A DNA stretch of 37,367 nucleotides. Origin: an uncultured Dorea sp. (GTDB lineage Bacteria > Bacillota > Clostridia > Lachnospirales > Lachnospiraceae). Where the stretch lies: contig CAMBRQ010000026.1 of assembly GCA_945870325.1 (NCBI GenBank), forward strand, positions 1 to 37,367, read 5' to 3'. The notes under the pieces were generated by a model. It had not been told where the DNA came from. It was given only the letters and a program-made list of their open reading frames with translations, and ran no database searches. The position numbers and the translations under genes were made by a program. How positions within the stretch are numbered: position 1 is the first letter of the stretch; each line of letters begins with the position of its first letter. Below are positions 7,911-17,037 of the stretch, piece by piece.

Positions 7911-8744
7911 CTACAATTTCAACGCATTCATCGGACACTCATCCACACACTTCACACACAGGATACATTCCGTTGCATTTTCTCTTTTTCTTGAATTACT
8001 TGTTACGTCTACATTCATTGGACAGACTCTCTTACACTTACCACATGAGATACATTTTTTCTCATCAACTTTTATACGCATAACAGCAAAATAACTCATC
8101 GGTTTTAAGAATACCGTAATCGGACAGAGATATTTGCAAAATGCACGATTATCCTTCAGTACAACCGCTAACACAACCCCCGCAGCATAGTACAATATAT
8201 TGCCAGCAATAAAACTCCAGAACATAATCCGATTCAGGTCTGGTACATGAAGCAAGAACAATGCCGCAACAAATAACAGAGAGATGCCAAATGTAATGTA
8301 TCGGAGATAACCAATCTTCTTTCTCGGACTCTTAGGCTGTTTATACGGCAGCAAGTCAAGAATCATAGCCGTCCAACAGGCATAGCCGCACCATCCTCGT
8401 CCAAAGAATAGAGGTCCGAATATCTTCGCTACAACATAATGGATAGTTGCCGCCTCAAACACACCTGAAAACAGGTAATACCAAAAACCTTCTATCTGCA
8501 TATTCTCCCTGCTGAGCACCCCAAGGTAAATCAGCATATACAATCCCACGCCAAATTGAACCACCAGCCTTGCATGCTGATACTTCCGAATATACAAGAA
8601 TAATCCAAAAGCAATAAAACCACCAATATATGTAAAATTAAACAGATAAAAGATATTATCAAGTGTCTGCCATAGAACGATTGCAATTGTTTCAAATATC
8701 ACCAGCATAATCAATGGACCTGAATATTTTTTTAGAATTCTCAC
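7911..8744 (-). CDS. Membrane-bound 4Fe-4S polyferredoxin (NapH/NosR-like)
   Basis: The 277-residue protein has about six membrane helices over residues 8-205, the loop motifs WCGYACW and CKYLCP characteristic of NapH/NosR/RdxA-type electron-transfer proteins, and a C-terminal two-cluster ferredoxin (CISCGKCKRVCP and CILCVKCVDECP). It probably moves electrons between the membrane and a cytoplasmic or external reductase. No partner oxidoreductase is encoded beside it. The start is GTG at 8744 with GGAGG 5 bases before it. It may be cotranscribed with grpB. Confidence 0.88.
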   Translation of the reverse strand: MRILKKYSGPLIMLVIFETIAIVLWQTLDNIFYLFNFTYIGGFIAFGLFLYIRKYQHARLVVQFGVGLYMLIYLGVLSRENMQIEGFWYYLFSGVFEAATIHYVVAKIFGPLFFGRGWCGYACWTAMILDLLPYKQPKSPRKKIGYLRYITFGISLLFVAALFLLHVPDLNRIMFWSFIAGNILYYAAGVVLAVVLKDNRAFCKYLCPITVFLKPMSYFAVMRIKVDEKKCISCGKCKRVCPMNVDVTSNSRKRENATECILCVKCVDECPMNALKL

Positions 8745-8826
8745 TTTTACCTCCTGTCATATTTTGTAACCTACAGGACCTACCACCGGATGCCTCGGCA
8801 CCTCAAACTACTTACTATACTCATTC

Positions 8827-10789
8827 CTAATTGACTCTATAAATCCTTAATCCATCATATTCATCAATCAAATGAAGCATACAGTTCATCGGCTCTGTAT
8901 CCTTATCCTGTTCTTCTCTCTCCAGTTCCTCATAATTCTCCACCATTAACTCATGCATTCTGGTCTGTTCGCGCAGATTACGGCTGATTGTTTTCACATC
9001 TTCTCCTAAGCCATAGATTCCCTTACAGAGTTCTTCCTTCCGATAATCCGTACCATAAGTCCAGCCCATCGATAATTTTTCATTCAGCCAACGCTCATGC
9101 TCCATAGGTCCGATAATATCCATATCAGTATCTGTAAACTGATCCAGCAATTCATAATCCACCGGCTTATCCGTATAGAAACAGTCAATTGCATCCAGAT
9201 AGCCCGCGAATGCTTTCGCCTGCATAATATTAGACAATTTGTATTCCAGAGATAGATTTTCGAAACTTTCTTCCAGGCTTTCTGCAGACTCTTCTCTTTC
9301 CTTTATATCTTCAGGAACAGCACTTTGATATCTGCCATTCAATGCAACTGCAAAATTATATAAATGAATAAAACTGCTGTTTGACAGGTAAGTATGTGTT
9401 CTCCGGTTATTAGGAACAAATGCAGTATCCAGACTAAACCCAATGGAATCTCTTTCATTTACCCGTATAATTGTCTCAATATCCTTCACAAAACTTACTG
9501 GATCACCCGTCATCTTTCGATAAGTTCCTTTTGCCACATCTTTCTTATATTCCAGTTTGCTATCATAATAATACATTGCCTTGATATCATTTCCGATGAA
9601 TTCCAGATCACACCACATAGCATGAAGTTCCCTTCTCGAATTCTGCCCATAAGAAGTACGGTCCCAACACTGTAATTCATCGCACAGCATCAGAATGTAT
9701 GCCAGCGGATGCAGATTAACATCAAATGGAATATTGCGTTTTTCATCCCTGATATTCGTAACCGAGAACTTATACATGCTGTTATGCAATACAATGGCCG
9801 TCAGCGCATCCAGACAGGTCACCGTCATTGATTCCATTCCCATCATCTTTTCTAATTCTTTAAACAACAGGACTCCACTGAAATAAGCATGATCCATGAA
9901 CCCTCCAAAAGCATCCGGCTCTTCTGGCTTTGGATTCAGCATCTCACTGCAAATTGTCTCTGAGGAACATCCATATACACTTTCCAGTTTATCCGCAATA
10001 TTTACCGCCAGCACTGCATTTACCGTCTTCTCGCTTAATTGTCTTCCAAGAAGTTTTTCATAGTATGCTGCTTCTTCCTCACTCAGACGAATGTAATCCT
10101 GCACACCCCTATATGCAACAAACGGCACGCCTATAATAGAATTCCCATAATAGGATTTCACCTGCTCAAAAGGAAGTTCAAATGGATAGCCTATATCGTG
10201 GAACAATGCAGCAAGTCCCCAATATCTTATATAGTGATGAGCCGCTTCTTTTTCATCTGCAATCCGGTAATACTCCCGATATGCTTTTCTTATGATCTCA
10301 TTCTTGTTGTAGATAGCAAGTCCCAATATAAATACATAAACAGAATGCGAATAATGATCCCTATGCTTCATAAGCAGAGCACTCGCATTAGACTCGAATT
10401 CCGCCAGCATCTCTATCATCTTTTTTGCCTTTCCATAATTGCCAAAAAACATCTCCAGATAACAGAAGTATACATCGAATGCATCCTGCGCTACTCCCGA
10501 CCGCATGAATCTATGGATTGCCCGTTCCAAGCATAATCTGTCAATGTCCATCTCCATATTATAAGGAATCTGATGCGTTGACACACTCTTTCCCTCCAAA
10601 TCCTGTAATGCACTCTTTGTATGATCAAAACGAAGTTCTTCACATAAGTCTCGGATGAAGCCCAGACATTCACGTTCAATAATTACTGATATTTTCCGTG
10701 TCCCTGTAATCTTCCGGTATGGTTGGATACGCCAGACCATACCTTTCTTTATTATGCTCCTGCATCATTTTTAACGCTGTATATCCCAT
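8827..10789 (-). pseudogene. HD-domain protein with C-terminal RyR-like motif, 5' frameshift
   Basis: The long open frame (8827-10740) gives 637 residues. An HD-type metal site is visible: H132 in HYSHSVYVF, HD at 181-182 in LFHDIGYPFELPFEQV, and LMLCDELQCWDR further on. Near the C-terminus MEHERWLNEKLSMGWTYG resembles the RyR (ryanodine-receptor) motif, and the end DEYDGLRIYRVN looks family-conserved. The natural N-terminus is in another frame: ATG at 10789, with GGAGG 8 bases upstream, reads MGYTALKMMQEHNKERYGLA and continues to a TGA at 10676-10678, where the 637-residue frame takes over at ECLGFIRDLCEELRF. One base must be removed between about 10677 and 10700 to join them. Without that the long frame has no ribosome binding site. 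Function unknown; a nucleotide or second-messenger hydrolase is conceivable. Confidence 0.7.
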
Positions 10790-10853
10790 TTTTCCATCCT
10801 CCAAGTTTTTTCAATTCTTTTTGCGAACTTGCCTGTATAACTGCTATCTTCAT
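10752..10853 (-). pseudogene. 5' stub of a RpiB/LacA-like sugar-phosphate isomerase gene
   Basis: An ATG at 10853 with AGGAG 7-8 bases upstream starts MKIAVIQASSQK, which I recognise as the opening of RpiB/LacAB-family isomerases. After 12 codons the sequence turns into ELKKLGGWKNGIYSVKNDAGA and stops at 10752. The rest of the isomerase is gone, and the RBS and start of the HD/RyR gene lie inside this short frame. A deletion that joined an isomerase start to the region before the HD/RyR gene is the simplest reading. The 33-residue peptide could still be translated and affect initiation downstream. Confidence 0.45.
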
Positions 10854-10901
10854 CTCTACTCTCCTCGCACAAGATACAATCCCCTTCGACTGCTTTGACA
10901 A

Positions 10902-11301
10902 CTAAAATCTCTCCCGATGAATCTTCTCCAACGGCAGTTCATCCAATCGATGCGCTTCCGGATGTTCTGCAGGAACTCCCAGAGACAGAATTGCCTCCAG
11001 ACAATAACCGTCCGGTACCGCAAGCAATTCTCTGATATATTCCTCTGTAGTCCTTCCATCAAAAGCCTCCCGAAGCCTACCTTGAATCCAGCAACTGCCA
11101 ACACCCAGACTATCTGCCATCAGGTGCATATAGTAATGTGTTCTTCTCTTGTACAACAATCAATTCCCATGGTCTTCGATTCCTTCCTGATGCAGACAGA
11201 AGTCCTGCCTGTAAAATCTGTTCCAGTTTCTCCTGTGGAATCTTCTCTCCTGTATAGTTTCTTACGCTTCTTCGATTCATCATAATTTCTAACAATTTCA
11301 T
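10902..11301 (-). pseudogene. Nitroreductase family gene with internal deletion
   Basis: Two overlapping frames hold the ends of one nitroreductase. The first (start ATG 11301) reads MKLLEIMMNRRSVRNYTGEK and on to RPWELIVVQEKNT, with the FMN-binding RRSVR and NRRPW motifs. It stops at 11110 after a junction. The second frame contains HLMADSLGVGSCWIQGRLRE and the normal C-terminus, ending at 10902. About 35-45 residues of the middle are missing and the halves are out of frame, so no full protein can be made. Nitroreductases of this type reduce nitro or quinone groups using FMN and NAD(P)H. Confidence 0.78.
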
Positions 11302-11457
11302 AACTTCACCACTTTCCAATATTTATATAGTTGCAATATCAAATAGCATTCTTATACTTACCTCTATCCTACCATAACTTGCCCCAGAACGTTCAATTTT
11401 CTTGTTCAAACTTTAAATATTTTCACCTACAAGATCCTCGCTTCGGATGCTTTGGCA

Positions 11458-11500
11458 ACAAAATAGAGACTACAGCATCTGCCACAGTCTCTACTCATTT
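11458..11500 (-). terminator. Terminator after the PRTase-like gene
   Basis: TAGAGACT (11464-11471) pairs with AGTCTCTA (11486-11493) and is followed on the minus strand by TTTTGTTG, 25-60 bases past the stop of the PRTase-like gene. The rest of the 11320-11524 spacer shows nothing further. Confidence 0.6.
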
Positions 11501-11524
11501 TTTATCTTAACAAAATGATTCCCT

Positions 11525-12166
11525 CTACAATCCCGAATATCCATAACTATTCACGATTGCATCCACTTTCTTTCCTTCCTTACACAATGGGCAGTCGTTG
11601 TTAGCATAGACCTGATATCCCGGAACATTCTTCTTTGTAAAGATTGCATGGATATCCATACCTGCAACTTTGGAAACTGCGCTGAATACCGCACACACTC
11701 CACTTACGCTGCCTCCATAGTAGATAACTGTATTAATCGACTGAAGCATCGTCTTGCCAGTATTAATGGAGCCGGCAAGAATCAATACATTCTGGCCGGA
11801 AACCATTCTCTTCGTATTGTCACGGAACATCATCTGTCCCAACTGATTCTGTTCCGGCGCAATCACCGAGATATTCTTTCCACGATTTTTTGCAATCTGA
11901 CTAGGCTCTGCCAGCAATTCTGCAAGAAATGCACCTACAACTTCCATACCATCCAGACATACAATCGTATCAACATCTGCAGAAGACAAATAAGCCTCTG
12001 CCAATACTCTTGCTGCCTCTCTTGCATGATCACACCTGCATTTGATTGTAGATATATCGATATAAGTATTAACATGCGAGTGACTTCTTGCGAAATGTCC
12101 CTGCATAATCTTAATCCGTGCTTTTGGGTTCTTATCCGACCGCAGATCCTGTAACTTTACTTCCAT
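11525..12166 (-). CDS. Phosphoribosyltransferase-like protein with altered PRPP loop
   Basis: The 213-residue protein looks like an orotate phosphoribosyltransferase relative: a hood region, then VDTIVCLDGMEVVGAFLAELL (about 87-107), then VLILAGSINTGKTM (about 126-139) at the place of the PRPP-binding loop. In active enzymes that loop reads like VVDDVITTGGT; here the two acidic residues are replaced by Ala-Gly while the TGKT end is kept. The C-terminus has CPLCKEGKKVD, a possible metal site shared with some OPRT-like proteins. It may therefore be a regulatory or differently acting member. It stands alone, with a candidate extended -10 (TGGTAAAAT) near 12262-12270 and a terminator at 11458-11500. 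Confidence 0.75.
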   Translation of the reverse strand: MEVKLQDLRSDKNPKARIKIMQGHFARSHSHVNTYIDISTIKCRCDHAREAARVLAEAYLSSADVDTIVCLDGMEVVGAFLAELLAEPSQIAKNRGKNISVIAPEQNQLGQMMFRDNTKRMVSGQNVLILAGSINTGKTMLQSINTVIYYGGSVSGVCAVFSAVSKVAGMDIHAIFTKKNVPGYQVYANNDCPLCKEGKKVDAIVNSYGYSGL

Positions 12167-12423
12167 ACCTCCCGCTCCTTTCCTCTCTACAATACACTTT
12201 GTTCGTTGCCATTAAGGTGTCCTAAAAATGTAAGATTTACCGTTCTTTCATTTATATATCAATTTTACCATAATATTTCAAAAAATCCACTGTTTTATGA
12301 ATAATTTTCAGAATTTTCTATCTTTTCACCATATCAAAATACTATTTTACATTATAGAAGATTTGCATCCAAACATTCTTTAATTCCAATCTAAGACAAA
12401 ATACTTTTCCTAACAAGACATAG

Positions 12424-12456
12424 AAAAAGCGTACACCTCATTGTGGGATGTACGCC
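12424..12456 (-). terminator. Terminator after ilvC
   Basis: GCGTACA (12429-12435) and TGTACGC (12449-12455), extended by CC/GG, form a hairpin followed on the minus strand by TTTTTC, about 50 bases past the ilvC stop. The remaining 12167-12423 spacer is very A+T-rich and shows no gene. Confidence 0.75.
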
Positions 12457-12506
12457 ATATTTTACTTATATATCTGCTAAAGTATCTGCTAATTATGTAT
12501 CTATAA

Positions 12507-13556
<1,050 letters not shown>

Positions 13557-13618
13557 TTAATTTTTATTGTTAAACAGAGACAGGCGCAAAATCCTGCCCC
13601 CATTTAAAGGCTTGTTTC

Positions 13619-14116
13619 TTATTCAATAATCGTAACGTCCTTAATACCTCTGGAAAGTCCGGTAATACCAGTTCTTGCCAGTTCCAGAATCTCATATCCA
13701 TCAAGCAGATTCAGGAAAGCATCCAGTTTTGACTGATTACCGGTAAGCTCTATCATCAAAGATTCTTTCTCGACATCCACAATCTTCGCACGGAAAATAT
13801 CTGCAACAGAGATAATCTCTGATCTTTCCGCTGCATTAGCACGAACCTTGACCATGATCAGTTCGCGATATACGGATTCCTCCGGATTAAGTACCTTGAT
13901 TTCAACAACATCCTCAAGTTTTCTCACCTGTTTTTCAATCTGGGATAAGATCAACTCATCACCGGATGCAACGATTGTAATTCTCGTGAATCTCGGATCA
14001 GCGGTTACACCTGCAGTGATACTGTCAATGCTGTATCCGCGTCTGCTGAATAATCCTGAGATACGGCTTAATACGCCGGGATTATTGTCAACTAATAATG
14101 AATATACTCTTTGCAT
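13619..14116 (-). CDS. ilvN: Acetolactate synthase, small regulatory subunit
   Basis: The 165-residue protein binds the catalytic subunit IlvB and gives valine feedback control. The ACT domain is clear at the N-terminus: MQRVYSLLVDNNPGVLSRIS, then GLFSRRGYSIDSITAG, followed by a second ALS-type domain (VYRELIMVKV to the end). I choose ATG 14116, preceded by GAGG at 6 bases; the open frame continues 41 codons upstream but covers the promoter at 14169-14197. No ilvB lies in this window beside it, so the catalytic subunit must be encoded elsewhere. Cotranscribed with ilvC. Confidence 0.93.
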   Translation of the reverse strand: MQRVYSLLVDNNPGVLSRISGLFSRRGYSIDSITAGVTADPRFTRITIVASGDELILSQIEKQVRKLEDVVEIKVLNPEESVYRELIMVKVRANAAERSEIISVADIFRAKIVDVEKESLMIELTGNQSKLDAFLNLLDGYEILELARTGITGLSRGIKDVTIIE

Positions 14117-14168
14117 ACTGCACCTCTTTCTAAATGTATTCCAAAAACAGAGTGCGTTCTGTTTTTTG

Positions 14169-14197
14169 ATCATAACAATATCTTTTGCTTTTGTCAA
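14169..14197 (-). promoter_or_regulatory. Sigma-A promoter of ilvN-ilvC
   Basis: On the minus strand a perfect TTGACA (14192-14197) and TATGAT (14169-14174) are 17 bases apart, about 50 bases before the ilvN ATG. The leader this leaves is too short for a T-box or peptide attenuator. Confidence 0.75.
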
Positions 14198-14258
14198 GCG
14201 GAAACCCTCTATCTTTTCATAAATTACGTTATTTTTCATAAGTTAGCCATGGAGCATT

Positions 14259-14909
14259 TTAGCAGAAATGAAGGATATCGGCTACTGTCTCGACGATGTA
14301 GGTGGCGCCGGCAGTCTCCAGTTCTTCTTTGGTTCCAAAGCCGTAAAGAATACCCAGGCAATCAATCCTCACTTCTTTGGCTCCGAATACATCGTGTTCG
14401 CGGTCTCCTACCATTAGCACGCTTGACTTATCCTGGATCTGGCACACTTCCAAGGCATAGCGGATGACTTCTGTCTTAGTGCCGCGGCGGCCGTCCAGTT
14501 CCATACCCGCAACGTAATCAAAATACTTGGAGAGACCGAAGTGTTCGATGATCTGGCGTGCAAAAGGTTCTGGTTTTGACGTCGCAACCACCAGGGTTTT
14601 TCCTGCATCTTTCAGTTTCTTAAGCATATTTTCGAATCCCTCATAGACACGGTTTTCGAAAATGCCTTTATCACGATAGTATTCACGGTAATATTCGATT
14701 GCCTGCCAGCCCTGTTCTTTTGAGAACCCATAATATTGTTCAAAAGACAGGTTCAGCGGCGGACCGATGAACTTATAGAGTTTTGTCCGGTCCGTTTCTT
14801 CAATTCCAAATTTTTTCAGCGCATAGATTACAGAATTCGTAATCCCCAATGATGAATCCGTAATCGTTCCGTCCAGATCAAAGAAAAATGTATCATATGT
14901 TCTGTGCAT
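14259..14909 (-). CDS. HAD-superfamily phosphatase (phosphoglycolate phosphatase-like)
   Basis: The protein of 216 residues has all four HAD motifs: FFFDLDGTITDSS (nucleophile Asp, residues about 7-19), VVATSKPE (motif II Ser/Thr), a Lys in the GTKTEVIRYAL region (motif III), and VLMVGDREHDVFGAK (motif IV). A helical cap lies between motifs I and II, as in phosphoglycolate phosphatase and related 5'-nucleotidases; the substrate cannot be deduced. ATG at 14909 has GGAG 6 bases upstream. A strong promoter lies at 14993-15021. Confidence 0.88.
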   Translation of the reverse strand: MHRTYDTFFFDLDGTITDSSLGITNSVIYALKKFGIEETDRTKLYKFIGPPLNLSFEQYYGFSKEQGWQAIEYYREYYRDKGIFENRVYEGFENMLKKLKDAGKTLVVATSKPEPFARQIIEHFGLSKYFDYVAGMELDGRRGTKTEVIRYALEVCQIQDKSSVLMVGDREHDVFGAKEVRIDCLGILYGFGTKEELETAGATYIVETVADILHFC

Positions 14910-14992
14910 ATCCTGCTCCTTTCTTATATCTATCTTACCGTTCAAAGCATACCTGCTGAATGCATATGCCATATAAGTTACCCTATCGTGCA

Positions 14993-15021
14993 ATTATAAT
15001 ATTTTCTTTACATCTATGCAA
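14993..15021 (-). promoter_or_regulatory. Sigma-A promoter of the HAD phosphatase gene
   Basis: On the minus strand TTGCAT (15016-15021) and a perfect TATAAT (14993-14998) are 17 bases apart. Confidence 0.65.
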
Positions 15022-15040
15022 GAATTTATTGCTAAACCAA

Positions 15041-15090
15041 TGGAAAACTGCCGCCCGATAACCGAATCCCGGCTATAAGACGACAGTTCT
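15041..15090 (-). terminator. Probable terminator after kdgK
   Basis: AACTGTCG and CGGCAGTT (minus strand, 15081-15088 and 15045-15052) form the base of a hairpin whose inner part also pairs (TATAGCCG with CGGTTAT), followed by TTTTCC. It lies about 40 bases past the kdgK stop. Confidence 0.5.
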
Positions 15091-15128
15091 CCTGATCATG
15101 GCTTATTAAAATAGGTTATTGTTATATA

Positions 15129-16154
15129 TTATCTCTGGACACGTCCGGAAGCATCTCCTCCGGCAAGTTTTGCGACTTCGTCCATTGATACCATATTGTA
15201 ATCACCCTCAATAGAGTGCTTCAGGCAAGATGCCGCAACTGCGAATTCAATCGTTGTCTGAGAATCATATCCGCTTAAGATTGCTGCGATCAGACCACCG
15301 CCAAAACTGTCTCCACCGCCTACACGGTCTACGATATGCATCTTGTATTTCTTGCTGAAGTAATAGTCTGTTCCGTCATATAACATTGCAGACCAGTTAT
15401 TATCATTTGCAGAGAGAGATTCACGAAGTGTGATTGCAACCTTCTCGAATCCGAAACGGTTCGCAAGCTGCTTTGCAACATCTTTGTAACCTTCGTGATT
15501 TACTGTTCCGGTTGTAACGTCTGTATCAGCCGCTTTAATTCCGAATACATCTGCCGCATCCTCTTCGTTAGCGATGCATACGTCAACATATTTGCATAAC
15601 TCGCCCATTACTTCTCCTGCTTTTGCCTTGCTCCAGAGTTTGTTTCTGTAGTTCAGGTCACAGGATACTTTCACACCCATCTCTTTTGCTGCTTTACATG
15701 CTTCTAAACAGATTGCAGCCACACCGTCATTCAATGCTGGTGTAATTCCTGTAAAATGGAACCACTCTGCACCCTCAAAGATCTCTTTCCAGTTGAAATC
15801 TTCAGAAGATGCTGTATAGATAGACGATCCGGCACGGTCATAGATAACCTTGGAAGGTCTCTGAGAAGCACCCTTCTCAAGAAAATAGATTCCTACACGG
15901 TCACCACCTCTTGCAATATAAGAAGTATCCACGCCATATCTTCTTAAAGAATTTACTGCAGCCTGACCGATCTCATGAGTCGGGAGTTTTGATACAAATG
16001 CCGCATCGAATCCATAATTAGCAAGAGAAACTGCTACGTTCGCCTCTCCACCGCCAAATGTTGCGCCCAACTTATCTGCCTGCACGAAACGATAATATCC
16101 TTCCGGCGCAAGTCTTAACATCAGTTCACCAAATGTAACTACTTTTTTACTCAT
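15129..16154 (-). CDS. kdgK: 2-keto-3-deoxygluconate kinase (PfkB family)
   Basis: The 341-residue sugar kinase phosphorylates 2-keto-3-deoxygluconate to KDPG, the step before KdgA. The N-terminus VTFGELMLRLAPEG and GGGEANVAVSLANYGF (about 34-49) form the PfkB sugar-binding signature, and VDRVGGGDSFGGGLIAAILSG (about 276-296) is the second signature with the catalytic Asp and anion hole. It follows kdgA by only 3 bases on the minus strand. The assignment to KDG rather than another sugar rests on this neighbourhood and on overall resemblance. Confidence 0.92.
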   Translation of the reverse strand: MSKKVVTFGELMLRLAPEGYYRFVQADKLGATFGGGEANVAVSLANYGFDAAFVSKLPTHEIGQAAVNSLRRYGVDTSYIARGGDRVGIYFLEKGASQRPSKVIYDRAGSSIYTASSEDFNWKEIFEGAEWFHFTGITPALNDGVAAICLEACKAAKEMGVKVSCDLNYRNKLWSKAKAGEVMGELCKYVDVCIANEEDAADVFGIKAADTDVTTGTVNHEGYKDVAKQLANRFGFEKVAITLRESLSANDNNWSAMLYDGTDYYFSKKYKMHIVDRVGGGDSFGGGLIAAILSGYDSQTTIEFAVAASCLKHSIEGDYNMVSMDEVAKLAGGDASGRVQR

Positions 16155-16157
16155 TGA

Positions 16158-16802
16158 TTATTTCCCTCTGCTTTCTTTTACAATCTCTACTGCTTCTCTT
16201 GTAAGTTCTTCAATCTTATCAAAGTCTCCTGCATCCACAAGATCACCTTTCACCATCCAACTTCCGCCACAAGCTACGATTCGATCATATGCCAGATAAT
16301 CTCTTACATTGTTTTGGTTGATACCGCCTGTAGGCATGAACTTCATTCCAACATATGGCGCAGCCATAGCCTTAATCATCTTAAGTCCGCCTGCTGGCTC
16401 AGCCGGGAAGAACTTTACAACTTCTAGCCCATTCTCGATTGCCTGTTCGATATCGCTTGGGTTCGTGCAACCTGGTGTAATCAGGATTCCCTTTTCTACA
16501 CAGTATTTTACAATCCTTGGATTCAGTCCAGGGCTGACAATAAACTTCGCACCTGCTGCTACTGCACGGTCAACCTGCTCTGTTGTAATCACAGTTCCTG
16601 CTCCAATCAACATATCCGGGAACTGCTCAGACATAATTCGAATCGCTTCTTCTGCTGCATCTGTACGGAAAGTAACCTCTGCACACGGAAGCCCACCATT
16701 ACACAGAGCCTGTGCAAGAGGTGCTGCATCCTTCGCATCATTAAGAACAACAACCGGCACGATCCCTAATTCCTGAATCTTTTCTAATACTTCGTTCATC
16801 AT
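16158..16802 (-). CDS. kdgA: KDPG / 4-hydroxy-2-oxoglutarate aldolase
   Basis: The aldolase (214 residues from ATG 16802) cleaves 2-keto-3-deoxy-6-phosphogluconate to pyruvate and glyceraldehyde-3-phosphate. Visible are the catalytic Glu in CAEVTFRTDAAEEAI, IGAGTVIT, the phosphate loop FIVSPGLNPRIV, ITPGCTNPSDIEQA and the Schiff-base Lys in VVKFFPAEPAGG. Two ATGs are adjacent (16802 and 16799), 5 and 8 bases from a GGAG. The longer frame upstream lacks RBS support. It starts the kdgA-kdgK operon, with a promoter at 16901-16928 facing the IclR gene. Confidence 0.94.
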   Translation of the reverse strand: MMNEVLEKIQELGIVPVVVLNDAKDAAPLAQALCNGGLPCAEVTFRTDAAEEAIRIMSEQFPDMLIGAGTVITTEQVDRAVAAGAKFIVSPGLNPRIVKYCVEKGILITPGCTNPSDIEQAIENGLEVVKFFPAEPAGGLKMIKAMAAPYVGMKFMPTGGINQNNVRDYLAYDRIVACGGSWMVKGDLVDAGDFDKIEELTREAVEIVKESRGK

Positions 16803-16900
16803 AGTTTCTCCTTTTAATTTGATATTATTTTTCTTTCTCTTTCTAGTCCCAAGTTTCATATTATGGAACTCGCTTTCACAATACGAACTTCTTGATTCTA

Positions 16901-16928
16901 ATTATACTCTATATCCATTTATTGTCAA
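16901..16928 (-). promoter_or_regulatory. Promoter of kdgA-kdgK, facing the IclR gene
   Basis: On the minus strand TTGACA (16923-16928) and TATAAT (16901-16906), spacer 16, both perfect. Just downstream, the plus-strand direct repeats TATGGAACTCG and TACGAACTTC (about 16863-16893) could be the operator of the divergent IclR regulator, but this is a guess. Confidence 0.7.
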
Positions 16929-16978
16929 GCAATTTCTCCACCTTTTTTTTTCTCAAGTTCTATACAAAAAAATCCCTA

Positions 16979-17007
16979 TTTACTCCCACCCACAATCGTG
17001 CTACAAT
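16979..17007 (+). promoter_or_regulatory. Promoter of the IclR regulator gene
   Basis: TTTACT (16979-16984) and TACAAT (17002-17007) with a 17-base spacer, about 30 bases before the ATG. It is back to back with the kdgA promoter, so one bound regulator could control both. Confidence 0.55.
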
Positions 17008-17037
17008 TCCACTAGAAAGCGAAATGGAGTGATCTCT

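Noticed and set aside
10039..10536. 165-codon plus-strand frame within the HD/RyR gene
   Set aside because: No RBS and low-complexity hydrophobic composition; it is the antisense shadow of a protein with clear HD motifs.
14117..14258. T-box or peptide leader upstream of ilvN
   Set aside because: The promoter at 14169-14197 leaves a leader of only about 50 bases, with no specifier stem or run of branched-chain codons.
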